Origin: Fervidifonticultor_A tertius
GTDB taxonomy: Bacteria; Sysuimicrobiota; Sysuimicrobiia; Sysuimicrobiales; Humicultoraceae
Reading direction: 5' to 3'
Assembly (NCBI GenBank): GCA_031459235.1
Contig: JAVKIY010000064.1
Span: 1-14,895 of the forward strand
DNA length: 14,895 nucleotides
The notes under the pieces were generated by a model. That model saw only the letters and a program-made list of their open reading frames with translations. It searched no databases and was not told where the DNA came from. The position numbers and the translations under genes were made by a program. Positions 1 through 6,693 of the stretch are shown here, piece by piece (the stretch's first letter is position 1; each line of letters opens with the position of its first letter).

Positions 1-126
1 GGGGACAACATCACGATGGGGGTGAAGCTGATCACGCCGGTGGCGTTGGAGGAGGGGCTGCGGTTCGCGATCCGGGAGGGGGGCCGGACGGTGGGGGCCG
101 GCGTCGTCACGAAGGTGGTGGCCTAG
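1..126 (+). CDS. tuf: Elongation factor Tu, C-terminal end (partial)
   Basis: Only the last 41 residues and the stop are present; the gene begins before the window. EF-Tu is the GTPase that brings aminoacyl-tRNA to the ribosomal A site. The visible part is the end of beta-barrel domain 3, with the family hallmarks PVALEEGLRFAIREGG and RTVGAGVVTKV. It is read in frame 1 from base 1 to the TAG at 124-126. tuf normally closes the str cluster (rpsL-rpsG-fusA-tuf), so that cluster probably lies just upstream. Only 4 bp separate its stop from the rpsJ start, so the two are probably cotranscribed. Confidence 0.97.
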   Translation, partial: GDNITMGVKLITPVALEEGLRFAIREGGRTVGAGVVTKVVA

Positions 127-130
127 GGCG

Positions 131-442
131 ATGGCCGTCGCGCAGAAGATCCGCATCAAGCTCCGGGCCTTCGACCACAAAGTCCTCGACCAGTCCGCCG
201 AGAAGATCGTGAGCGTGGTCCGTAAGTCCGGCGCTCGCGTCAGCGGCCCGGTTCCGCTCCCGACCGACCGGAACGTGTTCTGCGTGATCCGGTCCCCGCA
301 TATCGATAAGGAGTCGATGGAGCACTTCGAGATCCGCACCCATCGACGCCTGATCGATATCCTCGAGCCCACGCAGAAGACGGTGGACGAGCTGATGCAC
401 CTCGATCTCCCCGCGGGGGTCGACATCGAGATCAAACTGTAG
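131..442 (+). CDS. rpsJ: 30S ribosomal protein S10
   Basis: Encodes 103 residues, the usual S10 length. S10 sits in the head of the small subunit and in many bacteria also acts as NusE in transcription antitermination. The sequence follows the family throughout: an N-terminal KIRIKLRAFDH strand, the central loop GPVPLPT, then HFEIRTHRRLID and a C-terminal LPAGVDIEIKL. The ATG lies 4 bp after the tuf stop with no strong Shine-Dalgarno sequence, so translation may be coupled to tuf. It is the first gene of the S10 cluster. Confidence 0.98.
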   Translation: MAVAQKIRIKLRAFDHKVLDQSAEKIVSVVRKSGARVSGPVPLPTDRNVFCVIRSPHIDKESMEHFEIRTHRRLIDILEPTQKTVDELMHLDLPAGVDIEIKL

Positions 443-455
443 GGGCGAGCGAACC

Positions 456-1073
456 ATGCCGGCACTCCTGGGACGGAAACTGGGCATGACCCGCGTCTTC
501 GCCGACGACGGCACCAGCGTGCCCGTCACGGTGGTCGAGGCAGGGCCCTGCGTGGTCGTCGACACCCGGACGCCACAGCGCGACGGGTACGCGGCGGTCC
601 GGGTGGCCTTCGAGCCGGTGTCCGAGCGCAAGCTCACCAGGGGCGAGCGGGGTGTGTTCGCCAAGCGGCGGCTGCCGGCGCACCGGGTCGTGCGCGAACT
701 GCGGCTGCCCACCGACGGGGTCGAGCCGGGCCAGACGCTCACGGTGGAGGCGTTCGAGCCCGGCCAGCTCGTGGACGTCACCGGCACGAGCATCGGAAAG
801 GGCTTCGCGGGGGCGATGAAGCGTCACGGGTTCGGCGGCCAGCGCGACTCCCACGGCGTGTCGCTAATGCACCGGGCGGTGGGGTCGATCGGCTCCTCGG
901 ATATCGCGCGCGTCTTCCCCGGGAAGCGGATGCCGGGGCGTGCCGGCGGCCGCCGGGTCACCGTGAAGCGCCTGCGCGTGGTGCGCGTGGACGCCAAGAA
1001 CAACCTGCTGCTGCTCCGCGGCGCGGTCCCCGGAGTCCGGGGCGCCCTGCTGCTGGTCCGCAGCGTGGGGTAG
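456..1073 (+). CDS. rplC: 50S ribosomal protein L3
   Basis: Encodes 205 residues, typical of bacterial L3, an early-assembling protein whose extended loop reaches the peptidyl transferase centre. The family signature is present around residues 106-123 (VDVTGTSIGKGF...MKR). The loop follows at about 124-163 and the C-terminal barrel is well conserved. The loop reads HRAVGSIG where nearly all bacteria have HRAPGSIG or HRxPGS (Val142 in place of Pro). The upstream AGGGGCGAG is a modest ribosome binding site. It lies 13 bp after rpsJ and 19 bp before rplD. Confidence 0.98.
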   Translation: MPALLGRKLGMTRVFADDGTSVPVTVVEAGPCVVVDTRTPQRDGYAAVRVAFEPVSERKLTRGERGVFAKRRLPAHRVVRELRLPTDGVEPGQTLTVEAFEPGQLVDVTGTSIGKGFAGAMKRHGFGGQRDSHGVSLMHRAVGSIGSSDIARVFPGKRMPGRAGGRRVTVKRLRVVRVDAKNNLLLLRGAVPGVRGALLLVRSVG

Positions 1074-1092
1074 CCGGAGGAGACGTCGGACC

Positions 1093-1719
1093 ATGCCCAA
1101 GGCGACGGCATACCACGCGTCGGGTGCGCCGGCCGGCGAGGTCGAGCTGCCCGAGGCGATCTTCGGCCTGCGGCCGCACCGGCCGGTGCTGCACCAGGCC
1201 GTCGTGACCGAGCTGGCTAACCGTCGGCAGGGGACCCATGCGACGAAGACCCGCGGCGACGTGCGCGGCGGTGGCCGGAAGCCCTGGCGCCAGAAGGGCA
1301 CCGGGCGGGCGCGCCACGGGAGCCGGCGCTCGCCCCTGTGGAGCGGTGGGGGGATCACCTTTGGCCCACAGCCGCGCGAGCACGGCCGCCGGATGTCGCG
1401 GCGCGAGCGCGCGCTCGCGATCCGCTCGGCGCTCTCCGCGCACGCGCAGCAGGGCACCGTCGTGGTGATCGAGGCGCCCGCCGCGCCGGCGCTCAAGACG
1501 AAGGCCGTGGCCGGCCTGCTGCGGGCCGCGGGCGCCGGCGACCGGGCGGTGGTCGTCGCCGGGGCCGCCGAGGCGGCGTTCGTGCGCGCGGCGGCCAACC
1601 TGGCCGGGGCGCGGGTGCTGGCCGCGCGCCGGCTGAGCGTGCGGCACCTGCTCGTTCCCGGGACCCTGGTCCTGACCCGGGGCGGCCTGGCCGAGCTCCA
1701 GGAGGCGTTGGCGTCGTGA
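1093..1719 (+). CDS. rplD: 50S ribosomal protein L4
   Basis: Encodes 208 residues. L4 binds 23S rRNA domain I and its long loop lines the polypeptide exit tunnel. The loop is visible at about residues 44-96, with TRGDVRGGGRKPWRQKGTGR and then SPLWSGGG. The rest is the Rossmann-like globular domain, unusually rich in Ala, Gly and Arg as expected at this GC content. GGAGG at 1076-1080 precedes the ATG by 12 bases. The TGA stop overlaps the rplW GTG start by 4 bp (GTGA). In E. coli L4 also represses its own operon through the S10 leader; no such leader can exist here between tuf and rpsJ. Confidence 0.98.
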   Translation: MPKATAYHASGAPAGEVELPEAIFGLRPHRPVLHQAVVTELANRRQGTHATKTRGDVRGGGRKPWRQKGTGRARHGSRRSPLWSGGGITFGPQPREHGRRMSRRERALAIRSALSAHAQQGTVVVIEAPAAPALKTKAVAGLLRAAGAGDRAVVVAGAAEAAFVRAAANLAGARVLAARRLSVRHLLVPGTLVLTRGGLAELQEALAS

Positions 1720-2000
1720 ACCCACGCGAGGTCGTCCGCCGGCCGATCCTGACCGAGAAGAGCCTGCGCGGCAACGAGATCGGCAAGTACACGTTCGAGG
1801 TGGCGCCCGGCGCCAACAAGCTCGCCGTCAAGCAGGCGGTGCAGGACCTATTCGCGGTCCAGGTGCGCAAGGTGCACGTCATCAACCTCCCGGGCCGGAT
1901 GCGCCGTCGGGGCCGGTACACGTACGCCGCCCCGGGCTTCCGGAAGGCGATCGTCACGCTGGCGCCCGGGCAGAAGATCGATCTCGAGAGCCTGACGTAG
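1716..2000 (+). CDS. rplW: 50S ribosomal protein L23
   Basis: Encodes 94 residues starting at GTG 1716, which overlaps the rplD stop in the sequence GTGA. L23 lies at the tunnel exit and is the docking site for trigger factor and the signal recognition particle. The protein opens VNPREVVRRPILTEKS, matching the conserved L23 N-terminus, and this fixes the start even though the reading frame stays open far upstream. The characteristic long loop carries RKVHVINLPGRMRRRGRY. Translation is probably coupled to rplD, since no separate ribosome binding site is evident. Confidence 0.97.
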   Translation: MNPREVVRRPILTEKSLRGNEIGKYTFEVAPGANKLAVKQAVQDLFAVQVRKVHVINLPGRMRRRGRYTYAAPGFRKAIVTLAPGQKIDLESLT

Positions 2001-2020
2001 GAGGGGCCGGGGAGGCGACG

Positions 2021-2845
2021 ATGGGAGTGAAGAAGTACGCCCCAACCACGCCGGGCCGGCGCTTCGCGACCGTCTCGACGTTCGAGGAGATCACGAAGAC
2101 CGAGCCCGAGCGTGCCCTCGTGCAGCCGCTGCGCGCGCGGGGCGGCCGCAACCGCCAGGGCAAGGTGACCGTGCGCCACCAGGGCGGCGGCCACAAGCGG
2201 CAGTATCGGGTGGTCGACTTCAAGCGCGACAAGGACGGCGTGGTCGCCCGCGTCGCGGCGATCGAGTACGATCCCAACCGGTCGGCGCGCCTGGCGCTGC
2301 TGCACTACGCTGACGGGGAGAAGCGCTACATCCTGGCACCGGCCGGCCTGGCCGTGGGCGATGCGGTCTCGTCCGGGCCCGACGCCGATATTCGACCCGG
2401 CAACGCCCTGCCGGTGCGCGCGATCCCGGTCGGCACGATCGTGCACAACGTCGAGCTCGTCCCCCGGCGCGGCGGGCAGATGGTGCGGGCCGCGGGCGCG
2501 GGCGCGCAGATCATGGCCAAGGAAGGCGCCTACGCACACCTGCGCCTGCCGTCGGGCGAGGTCCGCCTGGTGCCGATCGACTGCAAGGCCACCGTCGGCC
2601 AGGTCGGCAACGTCGAGCACGAGGCGATCAAAATCGGGAAGGCGGGCCGCGCGCGCTGGATGGGCCGCCGACCCACCGTGCGCGGCGTCGCCATGGACCC
2701 ATCGAGTCACCCGCACGGCGGCGGCGAGGGCCGGTCGCCGATCGGCATGCCCGGCCCGGTGAGCCCGTGGGGCAAGCCCACCCTTGGGTACAAGACCCGC
2801 AAGGCGAAGCGCAGCGACGCGCTCATCGCCAAGCGGCGGCGGTAG
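2021..2845 (+). CDS. rplB: 50S ribosomal protein L2
   Basis: Encodes 274 residues, the standard length. L2 is a core protein needed for subunit association and peptidyl transferase activity. Both domains are clear: the OB-fold half with GRNRQGKVTVRHQGGGHKR (residues 42-60) and EYDPNRSA, and the SH3-like half ending in HPHGGGEGRSPIGMPGPVSP. His230 corresponds to the functionally important E. coli His229. The residue before it is Ser229, where nearly all L2 proteins have Asp. GGAGG at 2011-2015 is spaced 5 bases from the ATG. Confidence 0.98.
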   Translation: MGVKKYAPTTPGRRFATVSTFEEITKTEPERALVQPLRARGGRNRQGKVTVRHQGGGHKRQYRVVDFKRDKDGVVARVAAIEYDPNRSARLALLHYADGEKRYILAPAGLAVGDAVSSGPDADIRPGNALPVRAIPVGTIVHNVELVPRRGGQMVRAAGAGAQIMAKEGAYAHLRLPSGEVRLVPIDCKATVGQVGNVEHEAIKIGKAGRARWMGRRPTVRGVAMDPSSHPHGGGEGRSPIGMPGPVSPWGKPTLGYKTRKAKRSDALIAKRRR

Positions 2846-2860
2846 GAGGCGCACAGCGCG

Positions 2861-3145
2861 ATGGGGCGCTCGAAGAAGAAAGGACCGTTCGTCGACGACC
2901 ACCTGGCCGCGAAGGTCCGCGAGCTCAACCGGTCGCGGGAGCGACGGGTGATCAAGACCTGGTCGCGGCGGTCGACCGTGCTGCCCGAGTTCGTCGGGCA
3001 CACGATCGCGGTCTACGACGGCCGGAAGCACGTGCCGATTTACGTCACGGAGCAGATGGTCGGGCACAAGCTCGGGGAGTTCGCCCCGACGCGAACGTTC
3101 CGCGGCCATGGGACGGCCACCGAGCGGTCCACCGCCCTGAAGTAG
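2861..3145 (+). CDS. rpsS: 30S ribosomal protein S19
   Basis: Encodes 94 residues. S19 forms a head complex with S13 and contacts the A-site finger and tRNA. The sequence is orthodox: an N-terminal MGRSKKKGPFVD, the central IKTWSRRSTVLPEFVGHTIAVYDG, and the C-terminal HKLGEFAPTRTFRGH. AGGAGG at 2844-2849 overlaps the rplB stop codon and sits 11 bases before the ATG. It lies 15 bp after rplB and 13 bp before rplV. Confidence 0.98.
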   Translation: MGRSKKKGPFVDDHLAAKVRELNRSRERRVIKTWSRRSTVLPEFVGHTIAVYDGRKHVPIYVTEQMVGHKLGEFAPTRTFRGHGTATERSTALK

Positions 3146-3158
3146 CCGGAGGCAGACG

Positions 3159-3500
3159 ATGGAGGTCAGGGCCACCGCGAAGTACGTGACGATCTCACCG
3201 CTCAAGGTGCGGCGGGCGCTGGACGGGCTGCGCGGCCTGCCGGTCGACGAGGCCGAGGCGCGGCTGCGCGCGGCCCCGGGCGAGGCGCCCCGCGCCGTCG
3301 CCAAGGTGCTGCGTTCCGCCGTCGCCAACGCGGAGAACAACCATGAGCTCGACCGCGACGCGCTGATCGTTGCGCGCGCGTACGCCGACCGCGCGCCGGT
3401 GGCGAAGCGGGTGATCCCGCGGGCGCGCGGGCGGGCGGACGTGATCCAGAAGCGCAGCAGCCACATCACCGTGGTCGTCGGCGAGCGCACGGGCCGGTAG
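3159..3500 (+). CDS. rplV: 50S ribosomal protein L22
   Basis: Encodes 113 residues. L22 is an early 23S rRNA binder whose beta hairpin narrows the exit tunnel next to L4. The N-terminal part shows ATAKYVTISPLKVRRALDGLRG and VLRSAVANAENNHELD. The hairpin with the tip PRARGRADVIQKRSSHITVVV is complete, with no insertion of the kind that gives macrolide resistance. GGAGG at 3148-3152 lies 6 bases before the ATG. Confidence 0.98.
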   Translation: MEVRATAKYVTISPLKVRRALDGLRGLPVDEAEARLRAAPGEAPRAVAKVLRSAVANAENNHELDRDALIVARAYADRAPVAKRVIPRARGRADVIQKRSSHITVVVGERTGR

Positions 3501-3510
3501 TCGAGACGCG

Positions 3511-3526
3511 GGTCCGGAGGTGACAG
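3511..3526 (+). promoter_or_regulatory. Strong ribosome binding site for rpsC (GTG start)
   Basis: GGAGGTGA at 3516-3523 is a near-perfect anti-Shine-Dalgarno match and lies just ahead of GTG 3527. It decides the non-ATG start of rpsC, which is further supported by the resulting N-terminus GQKVNPVGLR, the conserved beginning of S3. Confidence 0.85.
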
Positions 3527-4297
3527 GTGGGGCAGAAGGTTAATCCGGTCGGGCTGCGGGTCGGGATCATCCGGGACTGGGAGTCCCGGTGGTACGCCCG
3601 GCACATGGCGGACGGGATCGCCGAGGATCAGAAGATCCGGACGCTCATCAAGAAGAAGCTCTACCGCGCCGGCATCTCGCGGGTCGAGATCGAGCGCGCC
3701 GCCAACCGCGTGCGCGTGGTCATCCACTCGGCCCGGCCGGGGATCATCATCGGCCGGGGCGGCACCGGGATCGACGCGCTCAAGAAGGAGCTCGACGCGC
3801 TGACCGGCCGGCAGATCATGCTGAGCGTCAATGAGGTGCGCCGGCCCGAGATCGAGGCGCAGCTCGTCGCCGAGAACGTGGCCCAGCAGCTCGAGCGGCG
3901 GATCGCCTACCGCCGCGCCATGAAGCAGGCGGTCCAGCGGAGCCTGCGCGCGGGCGCGAAGGGCATCCGCATCGCCTGCAGCGGCCGGCTCGGCGGCGCC
4001 GAGATTGCGCGGTACGAGTGGTACCGCGAGGGGCGGGTTCCGCTCCACACCCTGCGCGCCGACATCGACTACGGCGTGGCCGAGGCGCTGACGACCTACG
4101 GCCGCATCGGCGTGCGGGTGTGGATCTATCGGGGCGACATCCTGCCGGAGGCCCGACGCCACGAGCCCGAGCTACGGCGGCCGCCGCGGGGCGAGGGCGG
4201 TGCCGGCGGGCCGGTGGTGATCCCCAGCCGTGGCCCGGCCCCGAACGTAAGGAGGAAGAGCGGCGATGCTCACGCCGAAGCGGACCAAGTTTCGTAA
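3527..4297 (+). CDS. rpsC: 30S ribosomal protein S3, with a long C-terminal tail
   Basis: Encodes 256 residues from GTG 3527, longer than the usual 210-235. S3 lies at the mRNA entry tunnel and helps unwind mRNA structure. The type II KH domain covers about residues 38-108 with the GxxG loop in IIIGRGGTG (73-81). The C-terminal S3 domain follows, with CSGRLGGAEIAR and YGRIGVRVWIYRGDILP. From about residue 208 the protein is a Pro/Gly/Arg-rich, low-complexity tail of nearly 50 residues. The gene runs through the rplP ribosome binding site and overlaps rplP by 32 bp, ending at TAA 4295-4297. The tail is either a lineage-specific extension or the result of an old frameshift near the 3' end. Confidence 0.97.
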   Translation: MGQKVNPVGLRVGIIRDWESRWYARHMADGIAEDQKIRTLIKKKLYRAGISRVEIERAANRVRVVIHSARPGIIIGRGGTGIDALKKELDALTGRQIMLSVNEVRRPEIEAQLVAENVAQQLERRIAYRRAMKQAVQRSLRAGAKGIRIACSGRLGGAEIARYEWYREGRVPLHTLRADIDYGVAEALTTYGRIGVRVWIYRGDILPEARRHEPELRRPPRGEGGAGGPVVIPSRGPAPNVRRKSGDAHAEADQVS

Positions 4298-4679
4298 GGC
4301 CCACCGCGGTACCATGGCCGGGAAGGCGCACGCCGGTGCCACCGTGGCCTTCGGGGAGTACGGGCTCCAGGCGCTGGCGCCCGGGTGGGTTACCGGGGCG
4401 CAGCTCGAGGCCGCCCGCCGGACGATCACCCGCTTCATCAAGCGCGGCGGCAAGCTCTGGATCCGCGTGTTCCCCGACAAACCGGTGACCAAGAAGCCCG
4501 CGGAGACCCGCATGGGCAGCGGCAAGGGCAACCCCGAGTTCTGGGTGGTCGTCGTGCGGCCCGGGCGCGTCCTGTTCGAGCTGGCGGGCGTACCCGAGGA
4601 CCAGGCACGGCAGGCGATGGCCCTGGCCGCCCACAAGCTGCCGATCCGGACGACGTTCGTCCGGCGGGTGGTGGCCTGA
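4266..4679 (+). CDS. rplP: 50S ribosomal protein L16
   Basis: Encodes 137 residues. L16 binds near the A site and the central protuberance and orients aminoacyl-tRNA. It starts MLTPKRTKFRKAHRG, the conserved L16 N-terminus. The middle holds FGEYGLQALAPGWVT and KPVTKKPAETRMGSGKGNPEFWVVVVRPGR, the segment that contains the arginine hydroxylated in E. coli. AAGGAGG at 4249-4255 is placed 10 bases before the ATG, inside the rpsC tail, and 32 bp of the gene are shared with rpsC. Confidence 0.98.
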   Translation: MLTPKRTKFRKAHRGTMAGKAHAGATVAFGEYGLQALAPGWVTGAQLEAARRTITRFIKRGGKLWIRVFPDKPVTKKPAETRMGSGKGNPEFWVVVVRPGRVLFELAGVPEDQARQAMALAAHKLPIRTTFVRRVVA

Positions 4680-4681
4680 CC

Positions 4682-4879
4682 ATGAAAGCGAGCGCCCTGC
4701 GCGAGATGACCGCGGCCGAGCTGGCCAAGAAGCTCGAGGACGCCGAGCGCGAGCTCTGGGGGCTCCGCGTCAAGGTGTCCACGCAGCGCAACACCGCCAA
4801 GATCCGGGAGCTGCGCCGCGACGTGGCCCGGCTGAAGATGGTCCTGGCCGAGCGCGCGGCGGCCGGCCGCGGGGCCTGA
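4682..4879 (+). CDS. rpmC: 50S ribosomal protein L29
   Basis: Encodes 65 residues forming the usual pair of antiparallel helices; L29 sits beside L23 at the tunnel exit. The first helix includes LREMTAAELAKKLEDAEREL and the second NTAKIRELRRDVARLKMVL, both typical. The ATG follows the rplP stop by 2 bp and no clear Shine-Dalgarno sequence precedes it, so translational coupling to rplP is likely. The C-terminus is a short Ala/Gly/Arg tail. Confidence 0.96.
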   Translation: MKASALREMTAAELAKKLEDAERELWGLRVKVSTQRNTAKIRELRRDVARLKMVLAERAAAGRGA

Positions 4880-4889
4880 GGGGAGCGCG

Positions 4890-5147
4890 ATGGACGAGCG
4901 GGGCAGGCGCAAGGAGCAGATCGGGGTCGTCACGAGCGACAGGATGACCAAGACCGTGGTGGTCCGCATCGAGACGACCACGCGGCATCCCCTGTACAAG
5001 AAGACGCTGCGACGGTTCAAGACGGTCAAGGCGCACGACGACACCGACGCGGTCAAGGTCGGGGACCGCGTGCGCATCGCCGAGACGCGGCCGCTCTCCC
5101 GCGACAAGCGCTGGCGGGTGGTTGAGGTCGTCGAGCGGGCGCGGTAG
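4890..5147 (+). CDS. rpsQ: 30S ribosomal protein S17
   Basis: Encodes 85 residues. S17 is an OB-fold primary binder of 16S rRNA at the 5' domain. The core reads IGVVTSDRMTKTVVVRIE, then HPLYKKTLRRFK, and the family signature GDRVRIAETRPLSRDKRWRV. The upstream AGGGGAG partly overlaps the rpmC stop. It is the last gene of the S10 cluster, with 18 bp to rplN. Confidence 0.97.
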   Translation: MDERGRRKEQIGVVTSDRMTKTVVVRIETTTRHPLYKKTLRRFKTVKAHDDTDAVKVGDRVRIAETRPLSRDKRWRVVEVVERAR

Positions 5148-5165
5148 CACGGGCGGAGGACGACG

Positions 5166-5534
5166 ATGATCCAGCAGCAGAGCCGGCTGAAGGTCGCGGA
5201 CAACACCGGGGCGCGGGAGATCCTCTGCATCCGCGTGGCCGGGGGCTCGCACCGCCGCTACGCCACGGTCGGCGACGTCATCGTGGCCTCGGTGAAGGCG
5301 GCCATCCCCAACAGCCCGGTGAAGAAGGGGGACGTGGTGCGCGCCGTGGTGGTGCGCACGAAGAAGGAGCTGCGCCGCGGCGACGGGTCCTACATTCGGT
5401 TCGACGACAACGCGGCGGTGCTGCTCTCGGATGCGGCCAACCCCCGGGGCACTCGCATCTTCGGGCCGGTCGCGCGCGAGCTCCGCGAGAAGCAGTTCAT
5501 GAAGATCATCTCGCTCGCGCCGGAAGTGCTGTAG
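5166..5534 (+). CDS. rplN: 50S ribosomal protein L14
   Basis: Encodes 122 residues, the canonical length. L14 is an interface protein that forms intersubunit contacts and is the docking site of the silencing factor RsfS. It begins MIQQQSRLKVADNTGAREI and contains VKKGDVVRAVVVRTKKELRRGDGSYIRFDDNAAVLL and GTRIFGPVARELRE, all diagnostic. GGAGGA at 5155-5160 lies 5 bases before the ATG. It opens the spc cluster. Confidence 0.98.
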   Translation: MIQQQSRLKVADNTGAREILCIRVAGGSHRRYATVGDVIVASVKAAIPNSPVKKGDVVRAVVVRTKKELRRGDGSYIRFDDNAAVLLSDAANPRGTRIFGPVARELREKQFMKIISLAPEVL

Positions 5535-5556
5535 GGCGCGGGGCGGAGGGACGGGC

Positions 5557-5901
5557 ATGGCGGTTGCGGCGGGAGGGCCCCGCGTGCACGTGCGCAAGGG
5601 GGACATGGTCGAGGTGATCGGCGGCAAGCACGCCGGCCGGCGCGGCAAGGTGCTGGAGGTCCGGCGGGCCGAGGGCCGCGCGATCGTCGAGGGCGTGAAC
5701 CTGGTCAAGCGGCACACGAAGCCCAACCCGCGCAAGGGGCACCAGGGCGGCATCATGGAGATCCCCGCGCCACTGCCGGCGGCGCGGCTGATGGTGGTCT
5801 GCCCCCGGTGCGGCGAGGCCTCCCGCATGGGGCGACGCGTGCTCGGCGACGGCTCCCGCGTGCGCGTCTGCAAGCACTGCGGCGAACCACTCGAGACATA
5901 G
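5557..5901 (+). CDS. rplX: 50S ribosomal protein L24 (zinc-ligand form)
   Basis: Encodes 114 residues. L24 initiates assembly of the large subunit and lies near the tunnel exit. The N-terminal KOW domain shows RKGDMVEVIGGKHAGRRGKV. The C-terminal part keeps two CxxC pairs, Cys82/Cys85 (CPRC) and Cys105/Cys108 (CKHC), so it is probably a zinc ribbon as in the cysteine-containing L24 form. There is a short Ala/Gly leader of about 8 residues before the conserved start. GGAGGG at 5545-5550 supports ATG 5557. Confidence 0.97.
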   Translation: MAVAAGGPRVHVRKGDMVEVIGGKHAGRRGKVLEVRRAEGRAIVEGVNLVKRHTKPNPRKGHQGGIMEIPAPLPAARLMVVCPRCGEASRMGRRVLGDGSRVRVCKHCGEPLET

Positions 5902-5913
5902 GGCGGGACGCGG

Positions 5914-6474
5914 ATGGCAGCCAGGCTGAAGGAGCGGTACCAGACCGAGGTGGCGCCGGGACTGCGTGAGCGGTTCGGGTTCCGTAACCCCATGCAGGTG
6001 CCCCGGGTCGAGAAGGTCGTCATCAACGTGCGGGTCGGCGGCGCCGTGGCCGACCCGCGCCAGATCGACAAGGTCGTGGAGGACGTGACGCTGATCAGCG
6101 GGCAGAAGCCGGTGGTGACGCGCGCGCGGCGCTCGATCGCCGCGTTCAAGCTGCGGCAGGGCATGCCGATCGGCGTCAAGGTGACGCTGCGCGGAGAGCG
6201 CATGTACCAGTTCCTCGACAAGCTGTTCAACATCGCGCTGCCGCGCATCAAGGACTTCAAGGGCGTCTCAGAGCGCGCGTTCGACGGCCGGGGCAACCTG
6301 AACCTGGGGATCAAGGAGCAGCTCATCTTCCCCGAGATCGAGTACGACAAGGTGGACAAGATTAGGGGGCTGGACGTGACCGTGGTGACAAGCGCGCCCG
6401 ACGACGAGCAGGCGCGCGAGCTGCTGCGCCGGCTCGGCCTGCCGCTCCGCGAGGGCGGCGCCGCGGGCGCGTAG
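5914..6474 (+). CDS. rplE: 50S ribosomal protein L5
   Basis: Encodes 186 residues. L5 binds 5S rRNA and contacts P-site tRNA from the central protuberance. Typical blocks are present: LKERYQTEVAPGLRERFGF, NPMQVPRVEKVVINVRVG, ISGQKPVVTRARRSIAAFKLR, and LNLGIKEQLIFPEIEYDKV. The ribosome binding site is weak (GGCGGGA). A short Ala/Gly-rich end follows the last helix. The spacing is 12 bp from rplX and 20 bp to rpsN. Confidence 0.98.
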   Translation: MAARLKERYQTEVAPGLRERFGFRNPMQVPRVEKVVINVRVGGAVADPRQIDKVVEDVTLISGQKPVVTRARRSIAAFKLRQGMPIGVKVTLRGERMYQFLDKLFNIALPRIKDFKGVSERAFDGRGNLNLGIKEQLIFPEIEYDKVDKIRGLDVTVVTSAPDDEQARELLRRLGLPLREGGAAGA

Positions 6475-6494
6475 CGGGTTGGGAGGAGCAGAGG

Positions 6495-6680
6495 GTGCCG
6501 AAGAAGTCGACGCTGGAGCGCTGGAAGCGCACGCCAAAGTTCGCGGTCCGAGCCTACACCCGGTGCCGGCGCTGCGGCCGGCCGCGCGCCGTGTTCCGGA
6601 AGCTCGGCCTGTGCCGGATCTGCCTGCGGCAGCTCGCCTACCGCGGGGAGATTCCGGGCATGGTCAAGGCCAGCTGGTGA
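6495..6680 (+). CDS. rpsN: 30S ribosomal protein S14, short zinc type
   Basis: Encodes 61 residues from GTG 6495; this is the short type-Z S14 (also called RpsZ) found in Gram-positive and many thermophilic bacteria, not the long type of about 100 residues. The zinc ligands are Cys24 and Cys27 (CRRC) and Cys40 and Cys43 (CRIC). The ending LAYRGEIPGMVKASW is diagnostic. GGGAGGAG at 6481-6488 lies 6 bases before the GTG. S14 assembles late in the 30S head next to S3 and S10. Confidence 0.97.
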   Translation: MPKKSTLERWKRTPKFAVRAYTRCRRCGRPRAVFRKLGLCRICLRQLAYRGEIPGMVKASW

Positions 6681-6693
6681 GGGGGAGTCGCTC

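Noticed and set aside
1338..1715. Upstream extension of the rplW frame through rplD
   Set aside because: The product is an Arg/Ala/Gly-rich shadow of rplD; conserved L23 sequence starts at GTG 1716.
1493..4162. An 889-codon open frame on the minus strand across rplD to rpsC
   Set aside because: It lies antisense to seven well-conserved ribosomal genes, its product is low-complexity and Arg/Pro/Ala/Leu-rich with no recognisable domain, and long antisense frames are expected in DNA this rich in GC.
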